A stretch of 64,000 nucleotides of DNA from positions 1 through 64,000 of the forward strand of contig CAVTFD010000012.1 of NCBI GenBank assembly GCA_963733945.1, read 5' to 3'. This document shows positions 25,938-35,322 of the stretch, in pieces (the first letter of the stretch is position 1; each line of letters starts with the position of its first letter). The translations under genes were made by a program, and so were the position numbers. The stretch comes from AP-15 sp963733945 (GTDB lineage Bacteria > Pseudomonadota > Alphaproteobacteria > ATCC43930 > CGMCC-115725). Under the pieces are notes generated by a model that had not been told where the DNA came from, ran no database searches, and saw only the letters and a list, made by a program, of their open reading frames with translations.

Positions 25938-26864
25938 TCAGCGCACTTCCAGCACCAGCTTGCCCTGCAAGTGACGGCCCTCGCTGACCCGGTGCGCCTC
26001 GGCCGCGTCGGCGAGCTTATAGCGGGTGATCTTGGGCGGCCACACCGCGCCCTGCGCGTAGAGCGCCAGCATGCGTTCGAGATGGGCGCGGTCGCGGGCG
26101 ACGTTCGGGCGCAACACCTGCACGTCCTTGCGGCTCGGCTGAAACCCCGCCGGCGCGGCCGCGATCCACACCAGCCGCCCGCCCGGCTTCAACACATCGT
26201 AGGAGCGCACCTGGACCTCGCCGCCAACGGTGTCGAACACGACGTCGCACTCGCCGGCGGCCTCGGTGAAATCCTGCGTGTTGTAATCGATCGCCCGATC
26301 GGCGCCGAGACTTTTGACGTAATCGTGGTTGCGCGCGCTGGCGGTCGTGATCACGGTGGCGCCCAAATGCTTGGCCAGTTGGATCGCGAACCCGGCCACG
26401 CCGCCCGCCCCGCCCTGGATCAGGACGGTCTCGCCGGGTTTGAGCTTGGCCGTGTCCTCGATCGCCCACAACGCTGTCAGGCTGGTCAGCCCCAGCGCCG
26501 CCGCCTCGGCATGGCCGAGCCGGTCGGGCTTTTTGGCGATGATCGCGGCTTTGATCGCGAGCTTCTCGGCATAGCAGCCCTCGATCCCCTGGTCGGTAAC
26601 CCCGAACACCGCGTCTCCGACCTTGAAGTCCGTCACGCCCGGCCCGAGCGCGCTGACCACCCCGGAAAAGTCGCGCCCGAGAATATGCGGCAGTTTGAGG
26701 TTGCTGGATCCGCCGCTGCCGAGCCGGACCTTGTAATCGGCCGCGTTAATGCTGGCCGCATGCACATCGACGACGACTTCGCCCGGCCCGGCAACCGGGT
26801 CCGGCGCGTCGCCGAGACGCAGCATTTCCGGCCCGCCATGCGCCGCGAACAGCACCGCCTTCAT
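25938..26864 (-). CDS. Zinc-independent quinone oxidoreductase / NADP-dependent MDR enzyme
   Basis: A 308-aa medium-chain reductase of the QOR group. ATG 26864 (MKAVLFAAHGGPEMLRLGDA) is preceded by GGAGG and preferred over upstream in-frame ATGs. GroES-like N-domain (GEVVVDVHAASINAADYKVR, HILGRDFSGVVSALG), nucleotide-binding motif IQGGAGGVAGFAIQLAKHLG (AxxGGVG type), and DVVFDTVGGEVQVRSYDVLK. The Cys/His ligands of zinc alcohol dehydrogenases are absent, as in quinone reductases. It heads the minus-strand set that runs to the OsmC gene. Confidence 0.9.
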   Translation of the reverse strand: MKAVLFAAHGGPEMLRLGDAPDPVAGPGEVVVDVHAASINAADYKVRLGSGGSSNLKLPHILGRDFSGVVSALGPGVTDFKVGDAVFGVTDQGIEGCYAEKLAIKAAIIAKKPDRLGHAEAAALGLTSLTALWAIEDTAKLKPGETVLIQGGAGGVAGFAIQLAKHLGATVITTASARNHDYVKSLGADRAIDYNTQDFTEAAGECDVVFDTVGGEVQVRSYDVLKPGGRLVWIAAAPAGFQPSRKDVQVLRPNVARDRAHLERMLALYAQGAVWPPKITRYKLADAAEAHRVSEGRHLQGKLVLEVR

Positions 26865-27212
26865 CGCCCCCTCCATCGTCGCTTGATTGCGGACGTCGGT
26901 CTTCGTCCCCCGCCACCGGTTCGCTGTCAAGCAAACTGGAAACTCCGTGGTGTCTCAGCCCAATTTTCGGCCTTCAACCTCAAGCGGCCGCTCAGCCGTC
27001 GCCACGGGAATCGCTCTTCCTGCCCTTTGCTGTCATTGGCTGTTGACGGCCCAATCGGCTCAAGTGGGTGGAACGCCGTCATCGCGCGAACGACCCTGAA
27101 CCGCGAGGTAGCGCCGAAAGCAGTGGCCCCATCGCTTAGAAGGAAACTCTAGAAAACGCAGCCCGCCGTGCAGATTCACGCCAAAGCATAAGGTCAGCGC
27201 TTTGCAGATGCG
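26865..27212. other. Intergenic region without recognised gene
   Basis: 348 bp between the quinone reductase start and the HEPN gene stop. No convincing ORF, RNA gene or hairpin. It marks a drop in GC content towards the HEPN/DUF262 pair and may be one boundary of an acquired segment. Confidence 0.5.
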
Positions 27213-27899
27213 CTACCAGCAATGGTAGCCGCCATGTCTCATAACATGACCGAAAAACACACGGTCGATCGCGCCGACGAGTGCTTTAATATCTTTCAAT
27301 CTTGCCTCGACATCGGCGATAGTTATAGCTGGTGGCGCAGCATGTGCCAGCGCAGTCCGAACACTTTGAAAACTCTCGATAAGGAGTTCCACGTCACGAG
27401 ACAGATTTCGGCCCAACAAAGCGTGGATATTGTCAATTCCAACCCGACCGAACAAGCGACGAATGTTACGGTTTGACGGGTATGACGCTCCTTCGTGAAA
27501 CGTTTGCCCGCTGAAAAATGGTGGCAAGATGTCCGCGCCCGTCATGAATGACCAGAGGTCAGTCTCGCCCATGAGAGCCGCAGAAAGCGCTTTTTCATCT
27601 CCGCTGACTCGGTAACTCGCAAATAATCCGTCTAGCCGGCGAAGCGCAAGATAGGCTCGAGAAGAAGCAGGAGTGACTGCGCCTTTATTTAGCGCCTTCA
27701 TCTTCTGAACCCACGTCTCTAAAAGAAGTCGAATATAGCTCTCGATCGCGGCGCTTGTCTGAAAAATTGCACACTGGAATACCATGTCTCTAATATCAGA
27801 ATCACTTGCGCGAAGACGCTGTGCCCGCCTCGCCTTTTTTAACAAAAAATCAACTCGACTGTTGAAGTCGATCCTATGCTGACTGCGGACGTAGGGCAT
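27213..27899 (-). CDS. HEPN-domain protein (RiboL-PSP-HEPN type), putative RNase
   Basis: 228 aa. The C-terminal helices carry an R-x4-H motif, RTALAH at residues 181-186, the hallmark of catalytic HEPN ribonucleases. An N-terminal helix (AAIESYIRLLLETWV) supplies the conserved acidic position. Overall organisation resembles the RiboL-PSP-HEPN/MAE_28990 families. Start ATG 27899 lies 26 bp inside the upstream DUF262 gene, so translation is coupled. GC is lower than in the core genes. Predicted role: RNA-cleaving effector controlled by the DUF262 partner (inference from family knowledge of paired HEPN systems). Confidence 0.72.
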   Translation of the reverse strand: MPYVRSQHRIDFNSRVDFLLKKARRAQRLRASDSDIRDMVFQCAIFQTSAAIESYIRLLLETWVQKMKALNKGAVTPASSRAYLALRRLDGLFASYRVSGDEKALSAALMGETDLWSFMTGADILPPFFSGQTFHEGASYPSNRNIRRLFGRVGIDNIHALLGRNLSRDVELLIESFQSVRTALAHAAPPAITIADVEARLKDIKALVGAIDRVFFGHVMRHGGYHCW

Positions 27900-29001
27900 T
27901 ATCGAACGCGTTAAGATGTTGGATAAACGAGGCTGTGCGAGTCTTCACCGACGCTTCATCACTCGTAGCTTGCCTAACGCTATTCAAAAAGTGCTCGGAC
28001 GCGAGAAGCTGTGCGATGTGCCTCTTTAACTTATCTTTATCGTAAGTACCCTTGATAATTATTGGATTATTCGTTTCGGCGAACCCAATCATTTCCGCAT
28101 CATACAGTGCAGAATTGAATGGCGTTGTCGCCTTGCCTTCTCCATCGAAAAAGCGGAATGCAACGCGATCTAGTGCAGCGTCGACCCGGTCGATAGCGCT
28201 TTCAAAATCATTTCGTAACTCTGCAACTTGCCGCTCATCGAGGTGACGATTATTGGTTGAAAATTGATCTAAAAAGCTCGACAGCGGTTTTTCGTAGTGA
28301 TCGCGATTCCTTCTTAATGCAAAGTAGCGCAAGATTAATTCAGCTCCCTTCATTCTCTTGTCGTTTCTTATGCCCACAGCCTTGCGCCACTTTTCGTTTC
28401 TACCTAGATCATCAAGGGATTTTATCAATGAGCCGTGATTTAAACCGTGGCGCAACTCCTGCGCGTTCAGTTTCACAGCTCCTGTATTCAAGCGTTCAAA
28501 CACGTCAAATTTAATTTGCGGGTGAGTGTCCTTCAGGATGGTGATGCATCTGATAGTTCGGTTGTTTATGTGATCGCGAAACCGAGGGTCTAGTTTACTC
28601 CAAGAATAGCCGTTAAGCTCTGGGTATGTAGTCAACCCTTGGAGTTCGAAGGCATCATTTAGGAAGAGTTTTATGCTAAGAAGGCGTTGGTTTCCATCAA
28701 TCACGATCAAAGTGTTATCGCCGCCTTGACTAAAATATATTACCGGGATCGGGCACTGGATTAATAATGATTCTATCAGTCTCGATGCTTGAGTGCGGTT
28801 CCAGACATACCCGCGTTGGAATTCTGGTATCAGTATTTTGTCGTTCGCCATGTACTGATGCAGAGACGCAACCGTGAGATCGGCCGACTCGGTATGAAGG
28901 CGCCTCTGCTCGGGGGGAATGTTGCGCAGTTCAACTTCGGTGTCCTCGTCCGCCGGCCTAACGGGGAACAACCGATCGGCAAGGGCTTTCTGAGTTTCCA
29001 T
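27874..29001 (-). CDS. DUF262 domain protein (GmrSD/ParB-like nuclease fold)
   Basis: 375 aa. The N-terminal DUF262 domain has both signature motifs: IPEFQRGYVW (residues 58-67) and IDGNQRLLSI (101-110), where DGQQR is commonest. Then comes FDVFERLNTGAVKLNAQELR, also conserved in DUF262 proteins. The C-terminal helical half (HLDERQVAELRNDFESAIDR) lacks the DUF1524 HNH domain of GmrSD, so it is a DUF262-only protein. DUF262 proteins belong to restriction-like, nucleotide-hydrolysing anti-phage systems. The 26-bp overlap with the HEPN gene makes a two-gene module. No restriction methylase is adjacent. Confidence 0.85.
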   Translation of the reverse strand: METQKALADRLFPVRPADEDTEVELRNIPPEQRRLHTESADLTVASLHQYMANDKILIPEFQRGYVWNRTQASRLIESLLIQCPIPVIYFSQGGDNTLIVIDGNQRLLSIKLFLNDAFELQGLTTYPELNGYSWSKLDPRFRDHINNRTIRCITILKDTHPQIKFDVFERLNTGAVKLNAQELRHGLNHGSLIKSLDDLGRNEKWRKAVGIRNDKRMKGAELILRYFALRRNRDHYEKPLSSFLDQFSTNNRHLDERQVAELRNDFESAIDRVDAALDRVAFRFFDGEGKATTPFNSALYDAEMIGFAETNNPIIIKGTYDKDKLKRHIAQLLASEHFLNSVRQATSDEASVKTRTASFIQHLNAFDNALRPQSA

Positions 29002-29459
29002 ATGACTGTCTCAGCCGTCTAAACTGTCTGATCATACCGGATCAGGTGCGGATATTTTCAAAATACGTGCGCTTCGACGTGGGCGATAATGTCTGCCACG
29101 GGTCTGCCAAAGGCGGTTCCATGAAAACTGGTCGGCCCCCGGCCCGCCCATCGATGGAGGACGGTTTGGGGAAACAGCGCCCGATATCGGTGGACGACAC
29201 GAGCGACCGCTTTGGGTCAGCTCGACTCGTTCGACCAGACAGGCGAACGGCTGATTTAGCCGCAACCTCGTCGTCCAGGTGCGGCCCAGCGAAGGACCGG
29301 TCTCCGTCCACGGTCGGTGTTTCAAACTGAGACAACTCCATCCTCCGGCGCGCTGCCCGATTGCCGGCGGCCATCACTCTCGATAGCCTAGCCAAATTCC
29401 TGGGTGATGACGGCAATCCGGCCAAATACGCCGGCCAGACCGCCAAACGGGAGGACGAG
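29002..29459. other. Intergenic region, possible degraded minus-strand ORF
   Basis: 458 bp between divergent genes. The minus strand from ATG 29342 could encode about 100 aa (MELSQFETPTVDGDRSFAG...), but I recognise no family and codon use looks weak. The promoters for the DUF262 pair and the GMC gene should lie here. Confidence 0.35.
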
Positions 29460-31094
29460 ATGAAGGCTGATTACGTGATCGTCGGCGCCGGATCGGCGGG
29501 CTGTGTCCTCGCCAACCGCCTGACCGAGGACCCGAAGACCAAGGTATTGCTGATCGAGGCCGGCGGGCGCGACTGGAGCCCGTATATCCACGTCCCCGCC
29601 GGCTTTATGAAAATGCTCGACCACCCGACCTTGACCTGGGGCTATCACGCCGAGCCCGACCCCGGCACCGCCGGGCGCGCGATCCTCTATCCGCGCGGGC
29701 GCGTGCTCGGCGGCTCCTCGTCGATCAACGGGCTGATCTATGTCCGCGGCCAGCCCGAGGATTTCGACCACTGGGCGCAGCTCGGCAATCGCGGCTGGGG
29801 ATGGGACGATGTGCTGCCCTATTTCAGGCAGGCCGAGAACTGGGAGGGGGATGAAACCGAAATCCGCGGCAAAGGCGGCCCGCTCTTTACCTCGAAGATG
29901 GACCGGTCGCCGCTGTGCGCGGCGGTGATCGAGGCGGGCCGCGAGATCGGCCTCGAATACCGCGAGGACGTCAACGACCTGCCCGCCGGCGCCGGCGACA
30001 GCATCGGCTGGTGCCAGCAGACCCGCGGCGGCCGTCGCCGCGCCAGCACCGCGCGCACCTATCTGCGCCCGGCGCAGAAGCGGCCCAATCTCGAAGTCGT
30101 AACCAAGGCGATGGTCCGCCGCATCCTGTTCGACGGCGTCCGCGCCATCGGCGTCGAATACGAGCGCGGCGGGGCCGTGCAGCAAGCGGATGCCGGACGC
30201 GAGGTGATCCTCTCCGCCGGCGCGGTCAACTCGCCGCACATCCTGCAATTGTCCGGGGTCGGCGCGCCCGAGCACCTCTCCCGCGTCGGCATCCCGGTCC
30301 ACCACGCATTGCCGGGGGTCGGGCAGAACCTTCAGGACCACTACATCGTCCGCATCAACCACCCGGTGTCGGGCATGCCGACCGTCAACGAGCGCTCGCG
30401 CGGCGTGGCGCTGGCCGGCGAGATCGTGCGCTACCTGGTCACAGGCAAAGGCATGCTGACCTACAGCGCCTCACTGGCCGCCGCCTCGGTAAAGGTGCTG
30501 GAGGAATCGGCGACCCCCGACATGCAGTGCAGCATCGCACCCGGCAGTTTCAAGGACGGCCAGATCGGCGAACTCGACGATTTTCCCGGCATCACCGCCG
30601 GAGCCTGGCAGATGCGGCCATTATCGCGCGGCTATGTCGAGGCCAAATCCAATGACCCCAGACAAGCGCCGGCGATCAACCCCCGCTATCTGAGCGAGCA
30701 GACCGACCGCCGCGCCATTATCGGCGGTCTCAGATTCGTTCGGCGGCTGTTCGCCGCCCCGGCGCTGGCCAAATATTGCGGCGCCGAAATTCTCCCCGGC
30801 GCTGCTGTCCAGACCGACGACGAATTGCTCGATTATGCCCGGCAGAAAGGCTCGACCGTCTATCACGCGACCTGTACCTGCAAGATGGGCAGCGACCAGA
30901 TGGCGGTGGTCGACGATCAGCTGCGCGTCCACGGGCTCGAAGGCCTGCGGGTGATCGACGCCTCCGTGATGCCGACGGTGACCTCGACCAATACCAACGC
31001 GCCGACGATCATGATCGCCGAGCGCGGCGCCGACCTGATCCGCCGCGCCGCCCGCGAGTCGACTGCTCGAGGCCCCGCCGCCAAAGCCGCCTAA
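29460..31094 (+). CDS. GMC-family FAD-dependent oxidoreductase (choline/alcohol dehydrogenase type)
   Basis: A 544-aa flavoenzyme. ATG 29460 follows GGGAGG; the longer frame to 29361 is rejected. FAD motif VIVGAGSAGCVLANRL (Gly9-x-Gly11-x-x-Gly14), GMC signature 1 region GRVLGGSSSINGLIYVRGQP, signature 2 type GAVNSPHILQLSGVG, and the C-terminal active-site area YHATCTCKMG (catalytic His) with TSTNTNAPTIMIAERGADLI. No signal peptide, so probably cytoplasmic. Resembles BetA-like alcohol dehydrogenases, but the substrate cannot be assigned. The gene is isolated, flanked by accessory DNA. Confidence 0.92.
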   Translation: MKADYVIVGAGSAGCVLANRLTEDPKTKVLLIEAGGRDWSPYIHVPAGFMKMLDHPTLTWGYHAEPDPGTAGRAILYPRGRVLGGSSSINGLIYVRGQPEDFDHWAQLGNRGWGWDDVLPYFRQAENWEGDETEIRGKGGPLFTSKMDRSPLCAAVIEAGREIGLEYREDVNDLPAGAGDSIGWCQQTRGGRRRASTARTYLRPAQKRPNLEVVTKAMVRRILFDGVRAIGVEYERGGAVQQADAGREVILSAGAVNSPHILQLSGVGAPEHLSRVGIPVHHALPGVGQNLQDHYIVRINHPVSGMPTVNERSRGVALAGEIVRYLVTGKGMLTYSASLAAASVKVLEESATPDMQCSIAPGSFKDGQIGELDDFPGITAGAWQMRPLSRGYVEAKSNDPRQAPAINPRYLSEQTDRRAIIGGLRFVRRLFAAPALAKYCGAEILPGAAVQTDDELLDYARQKGSTVYHATCTCKMGSDQMAVVDDQLRVHGLEGLRVIDASVMPTVTSTNTNAPTIMIAERGADLIRRAARESTARGPAAKAA

Positions 31095-31802
31095 CGTTCG
31101 ACAACGGTGCCCCGCACCCTCGTCGAAGCTACGCTGGTCAAGCCCGCCGCGGGCGCCGCGAAGAGGTCACCTTGACCGTCGCGGAATAGCCCACGCTAGT
31201 GGTAAAAATCTAACGCTTGGTACCAAGTACGAAGGTCGGTTGATGCCGCACAGCGGCGGTTTCGAACTCGTCGCGCTAGCGGTCGGTTGTGCGCCGTATG
31301 CAGTCATTCAGCCAGCGACGATCCGCGATCGACGAGATCGACCGACGCACCAAGGCGCAGTTGCGCTCGGGCGACGCCATCGACCGGGGCCGATGCCGGG
31401 GTCGTCGACGAGCTGGCGCGCGAATTGATCGAAGGGCATGGCCTCGGGCTGGTGCTGCGGTCCCACGAGCGCACTGACGGTGATGAGCTGGGGACTATGG
31501 CCGAGTGAGGCCGAAGGCAGTGGGGACCCCGCCTGGAACTCCTGAAGGGCCCTCGCTCTCGGCGGCAAGGGAGATCACCGACTGCGTCGCGGTGGGTAAA
31601 GGCCCGCCGTACCGAGCCGCAGCAGGATATGCGAGCTATACAGCCATGAGCTAGCAAGCTATCGTGCTCGTCCGGCCCGGCGACGAGCCCGGAACCCTAT
31701 ATAACTGATACCTTCCAAGCTGGCATACCGACCTCCACAGCGCATTATGTGGGCTCGACCATCAGCCACGCAAGCTTTTTCGCGATGTTTCCTCCCGGAA
31801 AT
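31095..31802. other. Non-coding or decayed region
   Basis: About 700 bp. Forward frames between 31289 and 31508 contain pieces that could come from one broken gene (AIDEIDRRTKAQLRSGDAID, then in another frame VVDELARELIEGHGLGLVLR). I do not recognise the family. No RNA gene seen. Confidence 0.4.
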
Positions 31803-33071
31803 TTATGGCGTTTCGATGGCGACTGGTTGGGAGCTAACAAGGGCTGCGCTTTGCCGCGGCCGCCATTGCGTACCGATTGAAGACCCCGGGAACACCCAGC
31901 CGTTGATAGTCCGGATAAAACTATCTCGATCGTCTTTAGTAATGCTGATATTCTGTGCTGCACCTGGGTAATTATACGCTGCAGAGACCATGACATTGGA
32001 AAACTCCCATTCTTCCAAATTCGTTGCCAAACGCATTTGAAACACAACACCCTTTGTCGGCGTGGTATTAATAAACAAATAGCTGCGGTCCGTGGGCTCC
32101 AAAAGATTGCCTTGCCTTATGGTGACATTCGTTTTGGGGTGTTTTATCTCTAATTGATAGCGCACAAGTACCTCTAAAGACGTTCCGTTATAGGTGATTA
32201 CGGTATCACCTATCTCCTTTCTGCCATCTCGTGTAAGATCGTCGACGTTTATATTAGGCAACAGGGCTAGCAGATCATATACGGGAACTTGTGGTCCTCC
32301 TACGGGTCCTGCGGTAATTTTTAGCTGTGTTGCTTGAAGTAACTCTTGCAGATTATCCGGTGTCGCTTCTACAACCGTAATGGCGGGCAGCGTGTAGGTA
32401 CCCGTCGCGTGAGGCGCAACTAAAATATAAGAGTTCGTCTCGTCCCATTTTATTAATCCGCGGTCAGCCGATTTCTGAAGCCTCGCTTTTTCAAGGATTA
32501 TGTCAGTAACTAAGTTTTCGCGCCACAATCTCGGCGCACACTCTATCCAGGCATTTAGCAAGTCCGAGACTACTCCATCGACATATTCTTTATGGTAACC
32601 TAATTTTTGGCTATAATACTGGTTTATGCAGGCAAGAGCCGCAGTTTTGTATGACTGTTCACTCGCATGCCCTTCAGCAGCCCAACGGTCTACCAGCCCT
32701 GCATCCACTTGCTCTACCCGTCGGCTAAAAGCACCGGAAATTTTATCGTAGCCTTCATTAATTGCCGTAACGATGCGGCCGGTGACATCCTTAATCTTAC
32801 TGTCAAAATACTCTGCGATCGGCTCACGAAACAAAATTGACGCAATGGCAGCGAATAAGAAGCCGGCGCCAATTAGAAGAATACCAGTTTCTGGAAGAAG
32901 CTCCAAGAGAATGGACTTTATTAAACCGTCTGGGAGGTGTTGCTTGACGAGGTCAGGTATGCTAAGAGCCAACAAAAATGCTATTACACTACCGATAGTA
33001 AGACCCCAGCGCTTGAGAGCTTGGCCGGTGGATTTGGTTGGTCGCTGGGACGAGACTGCTCCGTTAGACAT
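31803..33071 (-). CDS. Two-TM membrane protein with large soluble domain, unknown function
   Basis: 422 aa from ATG 33071 (MSNGAVSSQRPTKS); the frame upstream to 33113 is weaker. Two hydrophobic helices near residues 22-38 (WGLTIGSVIAFLLAL) and 62-82 (TGILLIGAGFLFAAIASIL) anchor it. The remainder is a soluble helical segment (PIAEYFDSKIKDVTGRIVTA) followed by a beta-rich C-terminal half (VTIRQGNLLEPTDRSYLFIN). GC is well below the neighbouring metabolic genes. No recognised domain. The topology resembles membrane-anchored effectors of some defence systems, but this is only an analogy. Confidence 0.6.
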   Translation of the reverse strand: MSNGAVSSQRPTKSTGQALKRWGLTIGSVIAFLLALSIPDLVKQHLPDGLIKSILLELLPETGILLIGAGFLFAAIASILFREPIAEYFDSKIKDVTGRIVTAINEGYDKISGAFSRRVEQVDAGLVDRWAAEGHASEQSYKTAALACINQYYSQKLGYHKEYVDGVVSDLLNAWIECAPRLWRENLVTDIILEKARLQKSADRGLIKWDETNSYILVAPHATGTYTLPAITVVEATPDNLQELLQATQLKITAGPVGGPQVPVYDLLALLPNINVDDLTRDGRKEIGDTVITYNGTSLEVLVRYQLEIKHPKTNVTIRQGNLLEPTDRSYLFINTTPTKGVVFQMRLATNLEEWEFSNVMVSAAYNYPGAAQNISITKDDRDSFIRTINGWVFPGSSIGTQWRPRQSAALVSSQPVAIETP

Positions 33072-33825
33072 TTGTGGCGCCTCGCATAAAGTTCTATTCG
33101 GAAGGACTAACAAATTTTACGAGGAGGGGCCGCCTGGGATGATGGGTACCCCTCGGTCGATTCGCTCAGACGCGGTTGCCACGACCGGGTGGTCAACTTT
33201 GTTAGAGTACATCATCCCGGTGGCGCGGCAAGTTATATCGGCGATGGGTTTGGAGGTCGTTTCTGCGCCAGCGGTCTGGGGCGATGCCCCTTTTCCTGCC
33301 GTGTAACCCTTCCTCGCGGAATGCCCGGTCAACGGGCGTCTCGAGCTGCGGCCCGGCTAGCCAATGAATATGCCGGCCCCGGCTGCGATCACCCGATCGA
33401 AAAGCCAACCCCATGCGTTGCGGATCATGGTTAGTGGCGCCCTGTCCGCCGGCGACTGTGAGCATAGAAGACGCGTCTAGCATTCGCTTAGTGTATTTGG
33501 CTATCGCTCGGGCGGGGAGGCTTCCTTGTTCATCGAGAGGGTTACGGAACAACCGCAAAAGCACATGGGCCCGTCCAACTACCGCACACCGACCCATAAC
33601 TTAAGCATTAGTAGAAATCCGCCTCGTCGCCGCGGTGGTCACGTAACTGTTGGTTTCTCCTACAGTAATATTTGAATGAGGGGCTCATTGCTGGCGCGTC
33701 CCTGGAGGTCGGCAATGGGGCATGAAGAGCAACTGCCGCCGAGAAGGCTGAGGGTCTGCTATGGGTCGGACTCCAGCCGTAGCCCGCCGGGTACCAAGCG
33801 TCAGATTTTATCCACTAGCTCCAAA
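33072..33825. other. Intergenic region with no supported gene
   Basis: 750 bp of mixed composition. A minus-strand frame at 33202-33597 (131 codons, MGRCAVVGRAHVLLRLFRNP...) is open but unrecognised, and I do not trust it. No RNA gene or repeat noticed. Confidence 0.35.
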
Positions 33826-34794
33826 CTATTCGTCAAGAAACACCTCGGCTGCGGCAATGCCGCTTTCTCCAGCCACTGCGTACAGCAAGTAAACCCGGCC
33901 GTCGTCTTCGAAGATGGCGGGATCGCGCAGCTGGTTCACCTGCCCGTAAGCGGTGCTGCGCACGGATGGGATCAGCGGCGCGTCCGCGCCCTCCCAGCTC
34001 CGCTCCGGCCGAAGCAGCTCGATGGCCGCGCTTTCCTTCCAGCTCTGCCAATCGCCGGAAAGACCGATGCGGCTCACCAGAATTCGTTCGGGTACATCGC
34101 CGACTTGCGTCCAGAAAACCCAAAGCTCGCTGCCGCGCAGCAACAAGGCCGAATGGCGCATGCGCGGGTTGAACAACGTCGGACCCGCTTCGAAGGCGTG
34201 AAAGCCGTCCTTCGAGCGATAGAGCTGCCCAGGCATGGCCAACCCATAAATCATGCCGTCGTGCTTGAAGGCGCGCATGTAGGAGCGCCCGAGAACCTCA
34301 GGCTGCGCGGCGAAGTCGATGCCGTTGCGCGATGTGGCGACACGCGTGACCTGCGTCCCGACATCGTCGAGGCCGTGGAAATACATGACGATCTGCCGTC
34401 CGGCTGAATCGACATGCACATCCGGCGAGGCGATGTGCGGGGTTGTGACCTCCGCGAGCAGATCGTGGGACATCTCGGCGCCGCCCTGCTTCCACCGGGC
34501 CTCGAGCAACGCGAACTGCTCCGGCGTGACCTTCGGCGGTTCGGTCAGGAAACCCGATTGTTCGAGCTGCAAGCTGCCGGGCGGATAAATCGTCCAAGGT
34601 CCCGCCAGGTTATCCGCGTAGGCGAGCCGTATGTAGCGGCCCTTGTGATCGGCGAAATAGAGGTAATAGTCGGCGCGCCGGCCCTCAATCCAATCGGGCG
34701 CCCTGATAAGCGACGGGCCCTGGATGTTCCGGCCGATGCTGGGATGCAGATCCGGTGAAATGATCGGTCCATCGACCAGCCGTCTTACGCGCAT
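33826..34794 (-). CDS. Five-bladed beta-propeller protein, glycosyl hydrolase family 43-like
   Basis: 322 aa with a strong ribosome site (GGGGAGGAG) before ATG 34794. Propeller-type blade motifs include RADYYLYFADHKGRYIRLAY, ASPDVHVDSAGRQIVMYFHG, FNPRMRHSALLLRGSELWVF and QLRDPAIFEDDGRVYLLYAV. These resemble GH43/GH117-like folds, where Asp in DPAIFED-type motifs is catalytic. No signal peptide. Substrate unknown, and it may be a non-enzymatic relative. Stands alone between accessory modules. Confidence 0.7.
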   Translation of the reverse strand: MRVRRLVDGPIISPDLHPSIGRNIQGPSLIRAPDWIEGRRADYYLYFADHKGRYIRLAYADNLAGPWTIYPPGSLQLEQSGFLTEPPKVTPEQFALLEARWKQGGAEMSHDLLAEVTTPHIASPDVHVDSAGRQIVMYFHGLDDVGTQVTRVATSRNGIDFAAQPEVLGRSYMRAFKHDGMIYGLAMPGQLYRSKDGFHAFEAGPTLFNPRMRHSALLLRGSELWVFWTQVGDVPERILVSRIGLSGDWQSWKESAAIELLRPERSWEGADAPLIPSVRSTAYGQVNQLRDPAIFEDDGRVYLLYAVAGESGIAAAEVFLDE

Positions 34795-34962
34795 GCCTGG
34801 CTCCTCCCCCTCTCGGTAAAGCTACCGATATTTCCGCCGCTAACCCCTTGCGCCGTATTTAGCACCATGGATCGGAGGGGCGGGCGATAGGCACCCTCAA
34901 TGTCGGCAGGTGTCCCAATTATGCACCCACTGTCCTAAAATGACCTAGCAGGCCCTAAACGA

Positions 34963-35322
34963 TTATTTGTCAGTTAGCGGATTTTCCTTGATTGAGCGGA
35001 GGAGTCCCTGCGTCACTTGTTCTGTTGGAATAGCAACCGCTGGAATACGTATTACGCCGATCTCACGCTCAAGCGCTTCAATCATGTTGTTAAGATGCAA
35101 CGTTAATATTTTTGCGGCCGGCAAACTCATATTGACGCCCATTTCATCTTGTATATTAGCGCCGAGCACGTCCGTGTTGCTCGAAAATACAATTGTAAAA
35201 TCAATAGGACTAAGCCTGAAACGAAAACTGTTGGCGTATGTATCACGATAGAACGGCGATCGGATAGCCTGGCTTTGCGTAGCTCCAGACATCCTAGTTT
35301 GGTTATTTTTATCATCCGACAT
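34963..35322 (-). CDS. DUF3467-like small protein
   Basis: 119 aa. The central block YANSFRFRLSPIDFTIVFSS followed by LPAAKILTLHLNNMIEALER matches the pattern of DUF3467 (beta strands with SPxDFxxxF, then the AKxLxxxLxxxI helix). Start ATG 35322 lies 11 bp inside the XRE gene. Third gene of an overlapping three-gene operon. Function of the family is unknown to me. Confidence 0.6.
   Translation of the reverse strand: MSDDKNNQTRMSGATQSQAIRSPFYRDTYANSFRFRLSPIDFTIVFSSNTDVLGANIQDEMGVNMSLPAAKILTLHLNNMIEALEREIGVIRIPAVAIPTEQVTQGLLRSIKENPLTDK

Noticed and set aside
27120..27190. Possible tRNA or att-like sequence near the HEPN/DUF262 boundary
   Set aside because: No cloverleaf could be drawn and no integrase or matching repeat is present.
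29042..29446. Minus-strand ORF of 134 codons in the DUF262/GMC gap
   Set aside because: No recognised family and weak coding character; kept only as an intergenic note.
33202..33597. Minus-strand ORF of 131 codons
   Set aside because: No ribosome site, no recognisable domain, composition like a shadow frame.
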